Assembly: GCA_965216745.1 (NCBI GenBank)
Contig: OZ244191.1
Span: 124,001-188,000, forward strand
DNA length: 64,000 nt
From: G965216745 sp965216745
Lineage (GTDB): Bacteria; Pseudomonadota; Alphaproteobacteria; Rickettsiales; Anaplasmataceae
Direction of reading: 5' to 3'
The notes beneath the pieces are model-generated. The model saw only the letters and a list, made by a program, of their open reading frames with translations, did not search any database and was not told where the DNA came from. Below are positions 9,395 through 18,914 of the stretch, piece after piece. How positions within the stretch are numbered: position 1 is the stretch's first letter; every line of letters starts with the position of its first letter. A program made the translations under genes and the position numbers.

Positions 9395-9407
9395 AGAGGG
9401 GGTGGTT
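9376..9407 (-). terminator. Rho-independent terminator of the 1318-residue protein gene
   Basis: A perfect 9-bp stem (AACCACCCC at 9376-9384 with GGGGTGGTT at 9399-9407) has a 14-base loop. Read on the minus strand it is followed by a run of T (TTTTTTTCTTTTTC), as expected for intrinsic termination of the gene ending at 9468. Its left arm and T-run lie inside the 3' coding end of the small plus-strand gene. Confidence 0.75.
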
Positions 9408-9467
9408 GATGATATCAACAAATATCAGTTAGACTTATATTATTAGTCTACAAACTTTTAGACTAAT

Positions 9468-12400
9468 TTAAGAGTGTTGTTCTAGTGGTTGAGCAACAAC
9501 TAAGTGTTCTCTAGGATTTTGAGTAACAGTTTCTGGTAAAGGCGAAGATTGAGTTTTATGGTCCATAATGACTTTATTGCAATCTTCACTTTCAACTATA
9601 AGCTTCACAAAGTTTTCAAAATGTTTTTCTTCTTCATCTTTAACTTCAAAAACTTTATCATCAGCACAATCAATCTTTTGGAATGCAAATCTTGTAGCAA
9701 TGATGTGTGCACAATCAGGACTATTTAAGGGGATAAATTGTTTTATATCCTGCATACTTAACAAAGTTTTTATAACAAATTTATAGATCTTACCAAATAA
9801 TTCTGGATCTTGGGTCGAATCAACATTTGAATGTTTTTTAATCATGGGTGCAATTTTAGTATGCATGCCTAATAAGCTATGAGACGAAAATTGCAATCCA
9901 CAAATATAAGGGATTAGGTAAGTAAAAGTATCTTCCAAAGGAATAAGTTGTGAAAAAGATTCTAGACATTTATCAAATGTTTTTTTAGGGTCAGAATAAG
10001 CAATATATGTTTTAAACATAAAATGTATAAGATCTTTGGTCTCAGGACATTCATGAAAAAATCTTTGATATTGCAATCTTGAGACATAAAAGATTTGATC
10101 AATTTTTTGTTGATTATCAAAATCCAATTGATCACGACATTGGTAGATTAAAGCACTTGCTTTAAGTATTTTGGATAATTGAGGAGCAAACTTAAATGCC
10201 AAAAGATCTTTAATGTCACTCTTTGTGGTACAAACATAATTAAAATCTTTACCAATCGCAAGAATGTTACTATTTAGTAATTCTAATGATTTTTTTATAG
10301 ATTCATTTTTGACGTCATAATCTTGTGGTGAGACAATCTGAGAAACACTTTTCATTAAATCATTGGAATTTTTCACAAAGATTTGAATATTCTTTTCTAT
10401 GTTTTGAAACACAGTTGAAAAATTATGTAAAGCATCTTTATCTTTAGACGATAAACACTTCTGAACTTTATCATTATCAAATATAGAAAAAAGATAATCA
10501 CACTGTTTTAGTATTTTTTGAATATTTACATTATTTTCTGAAGAACAATTCAAATTAGCATTCATACTTTCATGCCTAGCTTCATAGACACGTAATGTCT
10601 CTTTCTTTTGAAGCAGATCACTTTCAAGGTCTTGATGTGATGTTTTTGAATTTTTTAAATCCTCTATAAGAATTTGATGTTTTTCATTCAAATCCACTAA
10701 ATTGGCTTGACAAGAGATCAATTCTAAAAATTTATCCGACATATCATTTAATGGAACATGGCGCAAGAAATTCAATAAAACAGGATCAATTTGGCCAATG
10801 AATTCAGGACTATGATTATTAGTCATTTCATCTATAAGCTCTTCTATACTATGATGTTCAAGTAATTGACTACGAAGGTCATGAGATGCTCCAAGGTATC
10901 TAGACATACCAACTGGATTAAAATTAGCAACTTTACACTGATCTGGGGTTGTAAATTGCGCATTATTTCTAAAGTAATTATACTGTTGAGGAAGACTAGG
11001 AATAAAATTTTGGTATGCCAAAAGGTCATGATTTGTCAGTGCTGTTCTACTAATATCAAAAATTGGTGTATGTTTAGATTGATAATGAAATCGATTAATG
11101 CTATCACGAAGTCCGTCTTGTTGAGGATTGCGGTTAATCACTTCTGCAGTGAAACAAGATAATTGTAAGACCTTATTCTTGAAATTAAAAGCTTTTCCGA
11201 GAGTTATACCAAATTGGTCATAATCCCTTTGGTTAATACAATCATACAATTCGTTAGAAAAATTTGCAATACTGCTCCTTGCGTGCCTGGACTTTGTAAT
11301 ATCCTTGACAGGACTTAGAAGTTTATTAGAGCAAAAATCGAAAAAATCATTTTTAGTCATAGAGTTGAGTTTTAGGTCTTCAATAAAAATTTTGATTTTA
11401 TCACAATCATGCTCAGACACAGCAGCACACATGGGAGTTCTTGGGATATTTTGTTGAATCTGTCGGTTGTCTGCAACCATTTGCTCAACCTCATTAGGAA
11501 GGTAATAGTCCACTTTTTTGAAACATCTCAATATACTTGCATTTAGATTGCATTTTTCCTGCATTTCTGGATTTAATTGTCCTCGAAAATATATCCGTTG
11601 TTGATTCATATATTCTATATAGTCATCTGTAAGATCCAAAGAGATTGGAGATGAAAGAATAGGATTTTGATGAAATGAAAAAAACTGTTCTCTACTAATA
11701 TCAAGTGGTTGATTAGCTCCAGGGAATGTATTGTTGTGAGTATTTAATGGATAGTTTAAGTCACCAAAAACATTAAAAACATTTGATGCATTAACCTTTT
11801 TATCAAGAAGAATCAGCCATGCAAGCTCACTATTAATAAAATGATTATCCTGGCTTTGGAAAGAACCAGAATCAACCATACAGTGATTATTTTTGAAAAA
11901 ATCTGTCAATTCTTTCGAAGATTTTTGGAAAATATCTTTTTTATTTTCAATACTAGCAACTGAATCAGAAAGTCGTTTAATCTCTAATAATTGATTGGCT
12001 AAATCATTTTCTATGTCTTTTATTCTAGATATATAGTTATCCTTTTTTAATTTAGATTCTTTGATATCGTTAACAATATTTGTGTTAGCAAAAGATTTCA
12101 GAGCGTTGTCTAAGGAAGGCAGGTCTTTCTTATGTTCAAGTGCAGAATTTTGAAGATACTGCGATAATTTTGATTTAGTTTTGCTAACAATTTGATTTAA
12201 ATCTTCAGGAGACAAAGAACTTAATTTTTGGATAGCATCGTCAGTTAAGACAGATTCTTTCAAAAAGGAAGCTGATTTTTCATGATTCACAGCAGTAGAA
12301 GAAGCATGGTGTCTTGATAGATTTGGTTGTTGAGAAGCATTAAGATCTTTTGCTTCTAAAGCCTTTGAGTTCGGCGCTGGTGTTTCTTTTTTTGCTTCTT

Positions 12401-13424
12401 TATTATCAACATTAACATCAGGGGATGGGGATGGGGATGGGGATGGGGCGGCAGTGATTGGTTTTGCTTCTCCTTTTCCTTTTAAAACATCTATGACAAT
12501 TGAAATTATATTATATAACACAGACATGATTGTTGAAAAACCTACACCTATTGAACTGATAATAAGAGTCTGATTAAAAGAAATAACAGAAGATGCATAC
12601 AAAGACATAGCAGCAAAGCCAGACAAAGTAGTACCAATAATAACTACAGCGATGGAGGCAGCATCAATAATGTTGTCACGAGTTAATAAACCTTTTTCTT
12701 GAGGTCTTCCTTTATTAACATGGTTCCTGACCAACAATGGAGCTAAGCAACCCGCTAAACAAATTAAACTCATTGAACCAATTGCAATAAAAGCAAAATT
12801 AAATAACTGGGCGGACTGGGTTAATTGAGTAATCCTTGCAACAAACTGAGACATATAATTCAACGCACTTGGAGTGAGAAAGAATCTACAAAGAAGCAGG
12901 TATACTAAGGGGGTTGGTAGCAAAGCAAGTCTAATCAAAAATAATACAACTCTCTTCTGATTGCTATTAGAAGGAAGGGGAGAAAAGTTATGCTTTAGAT
13001 TATGTTTAAATAATTCAAACTTTGATGCATTATCTGATGCATTAATATGCTGTGGATTTTCGCTGTGTCCTTCTGAAGGAGATTTTTCAATCTTATCAAG
13101 CTGTAATTTAACCTCTTTCTTTTGTTTATCCAATTCTTCAATTTGTTTTTTTATTGATTTCCTTTGTTTCTTTTCACAATTTTCAAGATTTAGTTTTCTT
13201 TCTTTAATCTGATTTTCAAGATGATTAATTTGCTCTTCAAGCTTATTCTTTTCTTGTTGCTCGGAATTTTGAGATGGGGCAGAATCTTCTTGATTTTTAT
13301 CCACTACTGATTGTTCCGAAACTTCTACAGATTTTGGTTGTGATTGGTTTGTTACAGATTGTTCTTTGTTTTCCGAAGATTCTACTTCTGAAACTTCTTC
13401 ACCATTATTATTTTTATCTTTCAT
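9468..13424 (-). CDS. Large coiled-coil, four-helix membrane protein of unknown function
   Basis: I do not recognise this 1318-residue protein. Residues 1-55 are acidic and Gln/Ser-rich; 55-115 form a strongly predicted coiled coil (KLEEQINHLENQIKERK...). Four hydrophobic segments follow as two hairpins (about 158-184, 207-232, 252-277, 286-313), then a Pro-Ser repeat (326-336) encoded by a GGGGAT microsatellite, then about 980 mostly hydrophilic residues with further coiled-coil stretches near 470-515 and 905-960. There is no signal peptide. Paired helices with long cytosolic-type flanks recall inclusion-membrane or secreted effector proteins of intracellular bacteria, but that is inference. 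The gene is monocistronic and has its own terminator. Confidence 0.8.
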   Translation of the reverse strand: MKDKNNNGEEVSEVESSENKEQSVTNQSQPKSVEVSEQSVVDKNQEDSAPSQNSEQQEKNKLEEQINHLENQIKERKLNLENCEKKQRKSIKKQIEELDKQKKEVKLQLDKIEKSPSEGHSENPQHINASDNASKFELFKHNLKHNFSPLPSNSNQKRVVLFLIRLALLPTPLVYLLLCRFFLTPSALNYMSQFVARITQLTQSAQLFNFAFIAIGSMSLICLAGCLAPLLVRNHVNKGRPQEKGLLTRDNIIDAASIAVVIIGTTLSGFAAMSLYASSVISFNQTLIISSIGVGFSTIMSVLYNIISIVIDVLKGKGEAKPITAAPSPSPSPSPDVNVDNKEAKKETPAPNSKALEAKDLNASQQPNLSRHHASSTAVNHEKSASFLKESVLTDDAIQKLSSLSPEDLNQIVSKTKSKLSQYLQNSALEHKKDLPSLDNALKSFANTNIVNDIKESKLKKDNYISRIKDIENDLANQLLEIKRLSDSVASIENKKDIFQKSSKELTDFFKNNHCMVDSGSFQSQDNHFINSELAWLILLDKKVNASNVFNVFGDLNYPLNTHNNTFPGANQPLDISREQFFSFHQNPILSSPISLDLTDDYIEYMNQQRIYFRGQLNPEMQEKCNLNASILRCFKKVDYYLPNEVEQMVADNRQIQQNIPRTPMCAAVSEHDCDKIKIFIEDLKLNSMTKNDFFDFCSNKLLSPVKDITKSRHARSSIANFSNELYDCINQRDYDQFGITLGKAFNFKNKVLQLSCFTAEVINRNPQQDGLRDSINRFHYQSKHTPIFDISRTALTNHDLLAYQNFIPSLPQQYNYFRNNAQFTTPDQCKVANFNPVGMSRYLGASHDLRSQLLEHHSIEELIDEMTNNHSPEFIGQIDPVLLNFLRHVPLNDMSDKFLELISCQANLVDLNEKHQILIEDLKNSKTSHQDLESDLLQKKETLRVYEARHESMNANLNCSSENNVNIQKILKQCDYLFSIFDNDKVQKCLSSKDKDALHNFSTVFQNIEKNIQIFVKNSNDLMKSVSQIVSPQDYDVKNESIKKSLELLNSNILAIGKDFNYVCTTKSDIKDLLAFKFAPQLSKILKASALIYQCRDQLDFDNQQKIDQIFYVSRLQYQRFFHECPETKDLIHFMFKTYIAYSDPKKTFDKCLESFSQLIPLEDTFTYLIPYICGLQFSSHSLLGMHTKIAPMIKKHSNVDSTQDPELFGKIYKFVIKTLLSMQDIKQFIPLNSPDCAHIIATRFAFQKIDCADDKVFEVKDEEEKHFENFVKLIVESEDCNKVIMDHKTQSSPLPETVTQNPREHLVVAQPLEQHS
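12421..12448. repeat. GGGGAT hexanucleotide microsatellite inside the large membrane-protein gene
   Basis: Four consecutive GGGGAT units plus a partial fifth stand out against the AT-rich background. On the coding strand they encode alternating Pro-Ser. Six-base units keep the frame, so slippage would lengthen or shorten the Pro-Ser linker without truncating the protein. Confidence 0.85.
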
Positions 13425-13836
13425 AATTAATCCTCTACTTTTATTAAAAAATATCGATCACAGATACAATATTCATTGTTGAAAATTGTACTGCAAATAT
13501 AATACTAGGACACTTTATCAGATAACTGTGTTTTTGCAACCATCTCATTGAGGTAAAAACAATAAAATTCATTTTACTTAAAAAAATAAACATGTTTTTG
13601 TTTGAAAACACGAAGTACAAAACAATAACACTTTTTTTTAAACAAAAAAATATACCTTATTAGCAATTAGCATGAAAACACATCACCGATCTAAATAAAA
13701 TTTGATCCAAATTAGTATTTACGATCTAAAAAGCAAGAACAACAGAGCCAAATTTCATACATATATTTTATATACATCAAAAAGCAAAACTAAATACTAT
13801 ACAAAAGACAATATTTTGATTAAAGTAAGTTACAAT
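13425..13836. other. 412-bp intergenic region upstream of the large membrane-protein gene and tRNA-Cys
   Basis: Very AT-rich, with many A and T runs, and no convincing gene on either strand. It must contain the minus-strand promoter of the 1318-residue protein gene and the plus-strand promoter of tRNA-Cys, but no box pair stands out clearly. A frame open from 13702 runs through the tRNA and is not a gene start. Confidence 0.6.
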
Positions 13837-13907
13837 GGCTGGGTGGCAGAGTGGTTATGCAGAGGACTGCAAATCCTTGTAGACCGGTTCAATTCCGGTC
13901 CCAGCCT
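13837..13907 (+). tRNA. tRNA-Cys (anticodon GCA)
   Basis: A complete cloverleaf is visible. The acceptor stem pairs GGCTGGG (13837-13843) with CCCAGCC (13900-13906). The anticodon stem AGGA/TCCT encloses a loop with GCA. The T arm has GGTTCAATTCC, and the discriminator base is T (13907), a tRNA-Cys identity element. CCA is not encoded. The GST-like gene starts 22 bp downstream and could be co-transcribed. Confidence 0.95.
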
Positions 13908-13929
13908 CATAAACGCTCTATACGTAAAA

Positions 13930-14598
13930 ATGCTCACACTATATCATTTCCCAATTTGTCCATTTAGTAGAAAAGTAAGAATGTTCCTTTTAGAAAGCCA
14001 ACTCGATCACGAACTTGTTAAAATCAATCCATGGAAGCAACAAGAAAAGTTAATTAAAATTAGTCGAACAGGTCTAATGCCTGCATTAAAAAATAATTCA
14101 TTGGTTGTAAACGGAGGTCAGTCAATATGCGAATACATATCCGAAAACAAAGAAATACTAGACAACCTAATAGGTAGCAGCCCAGAAACAAGACATCTAG
14201 ATAGATCTATAGCAGAGTTTTTTGATATACATTTGTTTGCAGATACATCAAATGTAATAATAAATGAAAGATTTGTGAAATTCATAACAACCAGCTCTAC
14301 TCCAAATTCATCATTAATAAGGGCCGCAAAATTAAAAATAAAAAAATATTTTATCTATATAGAATCCTTGCTAGATGTAAATGAATACCTAGGAAGCAAT
14401 AAATTCTCTATATCAGATATATCAGCTGCATCACACATATCAGTTTTAGACTACTTTGGAGACATAGATTGGAACCAAAGCATCAAAGTTAAGCATTGGT
14501 ATTCTTTAATAAAATCTAGAAAGTCTTTCCAAAAAATCCTGATAGATACTGTGGAAGGTTTCTTACCACCAGAACATTACAAAGAAATAGACTTTTAG
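13930..14598 (+). CDS. Glutathione S-transferase family protein
   Basis: The 222-residue product opens with a thioredoxin-like domain, LTLYHFPICPFSRKVRMFL, containing the CPFS motif of the GST N-terminal domain, and continues with VNGGQSICEYI, matching the glutathione-binding E/D-S-x-x-I-x-x-Y-I segment. The C-terminal helical domain includes a FSISDISAASHI segment like the GST N-capping box. Rickettsial homologues of this type are annotated only as GST-family, and substrate cannot be given. The correct start is the ATG at 13930; the frame is open further upstream only because it reads through tRNA-Cys. A methyltransferase-like gene follows after 52 bp. Confidence 0.85.
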   Translation: MLTLYHFPICPFSRKVRMFLLESQLDHELVKINPWKQQEKLIKISRTGLMPALKNNSLVVNGGQSICEYISENKEILDNLIGSSPETRHLDRSIAEFFDIHLFADTSNVIINERFVKFITTSSTPNSSLIRAAKLKIKKYFIYIESLLDVNEYLGSNKFSISDISAASHISVLDYFGDIDWNQSIKVKHWYSLIKSRKSFQKILIDTVEGFLPPEHYKEIDF

Positions 14599-14650
14599 CT
14601 AAAAAAATATATGCTGCGAATAAGCTTGTTCTTATGTTAAGATAAAATCT

Positions 14651-15262
14651 GTGTCAATTCAGCCATATCAAATATCTGATTATTACTATAATAACCCCAT
14701 AGCAAAAAGATTCGCTCGCGAAGTTCGTAGCAATGTTAATGAAATCTGGAACAACATAAACGAAGAGCTAGATGTAATACTTGGCATCGGTTATACATCT
14801 CCATCCTTTAAACAAAGTTCGGCACAAATTTTATCTTCAATGCAAGGATCAATGAAATCATCAGCCATATTTTCAGAAGATGAGTTGCCTATAAGCAATA
14901 ATTCTATAGACAAAATCCTCATAATACACGAATTGGAATATACAAATAATATACAGAAACTATGCACAGAAATGTATAGAATAATCACACCGGGAGGAAG
15001 ATTGATTGCAATATTACCAAACAGATATACTACCAGTATGCAAATAGATTTATATAAGAAAAAGTGTAAGAGTTTTAGTTGTACAGAAGCCAAAAATTTG
15101 TTCATTGAGTCTGGGTTCAAAATTATATCATTAGAGACAAAAATAGAAGCTTGGAGAATAGCAAAAACTACAAAATTAATTCCTTTTAGCCACCAGGTTA
15201 TATTGATTGAATTAACAAAAGAATGCCAAGAGACAATACAGGAATTTTCAATTGTACATTGA
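14651..15262 (+). CDS. Methyltransferase-like protein (class I SAM-dependent fold, alphaproteobacterial type)
   Basis: The 203-residue product starts at GTG. It resembles the alphaproteobacterial methyltransferase-like family often encoded near gloB, with the VILGIGYTSP motif standing where GxGxG would be, an acidic post-II segment (NNSIDKILIIHELEYTNN), and ITPGGRLIAILPN, the usual motif post-III of class I methyltransferases. The SAM loop is shortened, so catalytic competence is uncertain. The preceding gene is GST-like, which fits a glyoxalase/thiol neighbourhood only loosely. Substrate unknown. Confidence 0.7.
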   Translation: MSIQPYQISDYYYNNPIAKRFAREVRSNVNEIWNNINEELDVILGIGYTSPSFKQSSAQILSSMQGSMKSSAIFSEDELPISNNSIDKILIIHELEYTNNIQKLCTEMYRIITPGGRLIAILPNRYTTSMQIDLYKKKCKSFSCTEAKNLFIESGFKIISLETKIEAWRIAKTTKLIPFSHQVILIELTKECQETIQEFSIVH

Positions 15263-15285
15263 TTTTTGTTTTCAACGCTTGAAAG

Positions 15286-15762
15286 CTATAAATCCAATAA
15301 AGCAGAAGCAATCACCAGAACATCATCTGCGTGACCCTTAGGCTTCACGTTGTGCCACGCCTTCAGAAGTACCCCCTTTTTGTCAATCAAAAATGTGGAA
15401 CGATTTATACCCATATATTTTTTACCAAATATGCTTCTTTGAGAATAGGCGCCATAATCTTTAGATACAACAGCGTCAATATCAGAAAGCAAATCTATTT
15501 TCAAGTCATACTTTGATTTAAAGGATTGATGAGATTGAATAGTGTCTCTAGATATACCAACAACCTTAACGTTGATTTTATTGAACTGATCTACAAGGGC
15601 AGAGAAATCTACAGCTTGAACAGTGCAGCCCGAAGTATCATCACGAGGGTAAAAATAAATAACCAAATTATAATTTATTTGCAAATCAAAACAAAAGTTC
15701 TCGCCAGAAGTAGAAGGGAGAATAAAGCCAGGAGTTGGCTTGCCTATAGATAATATCACCAT
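15286..15762 (-). CDS. bcp: Peroxiredoxin, BCP/PrxQ type (thioredoxin-dependent thiol peroxidase)
   Basis: Reduces hydrogen and organic peroxides using a peroxidatic cysteine. The product has YFYPRDDTSGCTVQA, the BCP signature with peroxidatic Cys but Ser instead of the usual Pro before Gly, plus the strand VKVVGISRD and the conserved RSTFLIDKKGVL. The usual resolving Cys five residues after the peroxidatic one (CTxEAC) is absent (CTVQAVD), so it looks like a 1-Cys form. I start at ATG 15762 (158 residues) because it gives the family N-terminus; a longer frame begins at 15801. Confidence 0.88.
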   Translation of the reverse strand: MVILSIGKPTPGFILPSTSGENFCFDLQINYNLVIYFYPRDDTSGCTVQAVDFSALVDQFNKINVKVVGISRDTIQSHQSFKSKYDLKIDLLSDIDAVVSKDYGAYSQRSIFGKKYMGINRSTFLIDKKGVLLKAWHNVKPKGHADDVLVIASALLDL

Positions 15763-16006
15763 CCAAGAATATGTAAAATGATATAATTTGTCAACATACA
15801 CTTCATTTTATCAATTCAAACAAAATTTCATATCAAAGCAAACAAAAGAAGCTACTTAAGAAACAAATCAATTGGTCTGATTATCAATTCAATACATTGA
15901 AATCAAATATTTACAATAAAAAATCTTTTTCAGTCTCAACAAATAAATATTTTGTAACATAAACTTATATGATACAATCCCACAGTTGTATTAATATGGT
16001 AGATGG

Positions 16007-17401
16007 ATGAATTCTCAATTTTTAAATGACCTAGTACCCATAGTAACAGATGCTCTCAAGAATTCTTGTGGTGGAGAATTATTTATAGAAAACTCTGAAT
16101 TAGAAACTATTAAGCACGTGGATGGTAAAGTTATAAACCCAAGCCATAAAATCACAAAAGGATTTGGCTTTAGAGCTTTTTCTGAAAACATATCTAAATT
16201 CGTACATTCAAACAAAGTTAATATAGATTCAATCAAAAAAGCAGCAAAAGTCATTAAATCATATTCCAGCTCATCTATTAGTTTAGAAATCAATCCACCA
16301 ACACATTGTTTATACGAAAAATCAAATCCAATTATAGAATTTCATATTCAAGAAAAACGAGACTTGTTGTCTAAAATTGATTCATATTTGAGAAGCAAGG
16401 ATCAAAGAATCAAACAAGTACAAATCGCAATAATTACTAAATATTCCGAAATATCGATTATAACAAAAAATGGATTCATAGCACAAGATTATAGACCATT
16501 AACACAGCTCAGGATATCATTAGTGGTACAAAGCAACAAAAAGTCTGCTCAAGGAACCAGTGCCAAAGGACTTAGAGCAAGAAGTTCGGAGGTATTGGAC
16601 TGCTGGGAAGAAGTTGCAAACAAAGCCCTAAGCCAAGCATTGAACAACTTGGAAGCAGCTCCAGCTGATGCAGGTAAAATGCCTGTTGTGTTAGGAAATG
16701 GGTGGGCAGGAGTGATTATGCACGAAGCTGTAGGTCATGGATTAGAAGGAGACGCAAACAGAAAAAAGTCATCATCTTTTCATTCATTGATGAATAAAAA
16801 AATATTCCCAGAATTAATAACAGTAGTAGACAATGGAACTGTACCTAAAACTATTGGCTCTCTAAATATAGACGATGAAGGCATGCCCACTCAACGCAAT
16901 GTATTAATAGAAAAAGGTAAACTAGTTTCTTATATGAATGATAGGATGAATGGACAATTGTTAAAAACAGGATCTACAGGCAACGCCAGAAGACAAAGCT
17001 ACGCTCATTCTGTGATGCCTAGAATGACAAACACTTACATGGAACCCGGAACATCAGAACCACAAGAAATAATTCAAAGCGTAAAAAATGGCATATATGC
17101 TGTTAGTTTTGATGGAGGACAAGTAGACACTGTTTCTGGTGATTTCGTTTTTTCATCTTCAGAAGCATATTTGATCAAAGATGGAAAAATATCCCACCCG
17201 GTCAAGGGAGCTACTTTAATTGGCAATGGATTAGAAGTATTGAAATCAATATCTATGGTTGGAAACGATATGTCACTGGACCCAGGAGTTGGCACATGCG
17301 TCAAAAACGGTCAGCAGATTCCAGTATGCGTTGGACAACCAACAATCAAAATAGACGAAATCACTGTTGGAGGAAGCATGATAAATAGAAAAAACAATTA
17401 A
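16007..17401 (+). CDS. tldD: TldD family zinc metalloprotease
   Basis: TldD partners TldE/PmbA in a cytoplasmic heterodimer that degrades unfolded peptides. The 464-residue product has the HEAVGHGLEGD zinc motif (HExxxH) and the C-terminal half is the conserved region: NIDDEGMPTQRN, NARRQSYAHSVMPRMTNTY, SGDFVFSSSEAYLI and GQPTIKIDEITVGG. Length is close to the usual 470-480. ATG at 16007 is close behind AGATGG. No pmbA gene is in the window. Preceded by about 245 bp with the peroxiredoxin on the opposite strand. Confidence 0.95.
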   Translation: MNSQFLNDLVPIVTDALKNSCGGELFIENSELETIKHVDGKVINPSHKITKGFGFRAFSENISKFVHSNKVNIDSIKKAAKVIKSYSSSSISLEINPPTHCLYEKSNPIIEFHIQEKRDLLSKIDSYLRSKDQRIKQVQIAIITKYSEISIITKNGFIAQDYRPLTQLRISLVVQSNKKSAQGTSAKGLRARSSEVLDCWEEVANKALSQALNNLEAAPADAGKMPVVLGNGWAGVIMHEAVGHGLEGDANRKKSSSFHSLMNKKIFPELITVVDNGTVPKTIGSLNIDDEGMPTQRNVLIEKGKLVSYMNDRMNGQLLKTGSTGNARRQSYAHSVMPRMTNTYMEPGTSEPQEIIQSVKNGIYAVSFDGGQVDTVSGDFVFSSSEAYLIKDGKISHPVKGATLIGNGLEVLKSISMVGNDMSLDPGVGTCVKNGQQIPVCVGQPTIKIDEITVGGSMINRKNN

Positions 17402-17528
17402 ATATAGAATTTAATATTCTCAAGCATAAGCCCATTTAGTGATAAAATTCCCAAAATACGCCAAACTTCACTCTTAAGCTTGGTTGTTTGTTTAGCAATT
17501 GCCTTGAATTGTGATATGATTTGATCCT

Positions 17529-18893
17529 ATGAACGCTATTTATCTTGTATCTCATCCAATATTACCCATTATATGCGCTTTGTTATGTTATATTTTCCGA
17601 CAACAAAATTTGGGAAGATTCATTGGACTGTGTATGTCAGCTTTCCTTGTCTTTGGGTCTATATCTCTATGCAATGATCTATATTACACAGGTCAAGAGA
17701 TATCGTATTATATGGGAGGATTAACACCACCTTATGGGATAGAGCTCAAACTAGATCCTCTAGGAGGACTCATACTTCTCACCTTAGATTTAGTTTTGTT
17801 TTTCGCTTTACTATATGACAACGAAAGTAGCAAAAACAGCACAACATTATACCCATTAATGATTATTTGCTATTCCGGACTAGTAGGGGCTGTTGTATCA
17901 AACGATTTGTTTAATATATACGTTTTTCTAGAAATTTCATCATTGGCATCTTATTCTATAATATCTTCAAATCGCAAATTATCATCTTTGAAATCTTCGT
18001 TTAATTACCTAATGATAGGCACAATTGGCATTTCATTTTATTTGCTTGGAGTAGGATTCATCTATCTTATATCTGGAACACTAAACATTACGGAAGCAGC
18101 ACAAATAATCACACAATCGCAACTATCAAACTGTGCCTTTGTTTTTATATTTATTGGCCTAGCGGTCAAATCTGCCACACTCCCTGTTCACGCATGGCTT
18201 CCAGGAGTCTATTCTAGTTCGTCTAGAGTGGTTTCAATATTTTTATCTGGGACTTCAATCAATGTGAGCATATACTTAATTCTCAGATTTTTTTCATTTT
18301 TTCATAATGTAGGTATAGGTCCATTATTCACAAACATCTTGTTATTCACATTTACAATATCAATGCTGTTTGGCGGTTTATATGCTTTCTTTCAAAAAGA
18401 CATCAAGAGATTGCTTGCTTATTCAAGCATTTCCCAGACCTCTTACGTAGTTATAGGTTTTGTTTTGTGGTCTAATTCATCTGTTACAGGAGCAATGATA
18501 CATTTTGTAGCCCACACTTTAGGTAAAATCACATTATTTGCAAATTCATCAAGACCAATCAGCACAATTTCCAAAATCGCAACAGTTATAAGCTCTCTTA
18601 GTCTTATAGGTGTACCAATAACCTTAGGCTTCGTGGGAAAGTGGACTTTAATGCAATCAACGCTTGAATTGAAGCAATTTTTACTGTTTTTTTCAATCTG
18701 TTGCTCTTCTATATTTTCATTTCTTTATTCTTGGAAAATAATTGAAAGATGCCAACATCAGCGCTCTGAGGGAAAAATCCTTTCTTCAGATTATGCAAAC
18801 TTGACGATGATAGCGTTTGTTATGTTTTTGATTATATATCCCAAGCCATTAACTTTATTTGCAATTGCAATTGCCTCGTCTATTATAAACTAA
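17529..18893 (+). CDS. mrpD: Monovalent cation/proton antiporter MrpD-like subunit
   Basis: Membrane protein of the Mrp antiporter/complex I ND2/4/5 superfamily, with about 14 helices over 454 residues. It has YVFLEISSLASYSIISS with the helix-5 Glu, the channel segment PVHAWLPGVYSSSSRVVSIFLSG and KDIKRLLAYSSISQTSYVVIGF. In Rickettsiales such genes are annotated MnhD/MrpD, and the following small gene resembles MrpF, which favours an Mrp complex over a stray NuoN/M. The usual MrpA, B, C, E and G are not adjacent. Starts at ATG 17529, with TATGAT nine bases upstream as a possible -10. Confidence 0.85.
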   Translation: MNAIYLVSHPILPIICALLCYIFRQQNLGRFIGLCMSAFLVFGSISLCNDLYYTGQEISYYMGGLTPPYGIELKLDPLGGLILLTLDLVLFFALLYDNESSKNSTTLYPLMIICYSGLVGAVVSNDLFNIYVFLEISSLASYSIISSNRKLSSLKSSFNYLMIGTIGISFYLLGVGFIYLISGTLNITEAAQIITQSQLSNCAFVFIFIGLAVKSATLPVHAWLPGVYSSSSRVVSIFLSGTSINVSIYLILRFFSFFHNVGIGPLFTNILLFTFTISMLFGGLYAFFQKDIKRLLAYSSISQTSYVVIGFVLWSNSSVTGAMIHFVAHTLGKITLFANSSRPISTISKIATVISSLSLIGVPITLGFVGKWTLMQSTLELKQFLLFFSICCSSIFSFLYSWKIIERCQHQRSEGKILSSDYANLTMIAFVMFLIIYPKPLTLFAIAIASSIIN

Positions 18894-18914
18894 GATTCAA
18901 TTCAGGGTAATCCA

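Noticed and set aside
10866..11162. Plus-strand frame inside the 1318-residue protein gene
   Set aside because: Lies wholly within a long well-defined coding frame on the other strand. No ribosome-binding site and no recognisable product.
12961..13212. Plus-strand Phe/Cys/Ser-rich frame opposite the coiled-coil region
   Set aside because: Complement of the Lys/Glu-rich coiled-coil codons, which naturally gives Phe/Ser/Leu runs. Not a gene.
13702..13929. N-terminal extension of the GST-like frame
   Set aside because: It reads through the tRNA-Cys gene and adds residues without family similarity. The ATG at 13930 gives the correct GST N-terminus.
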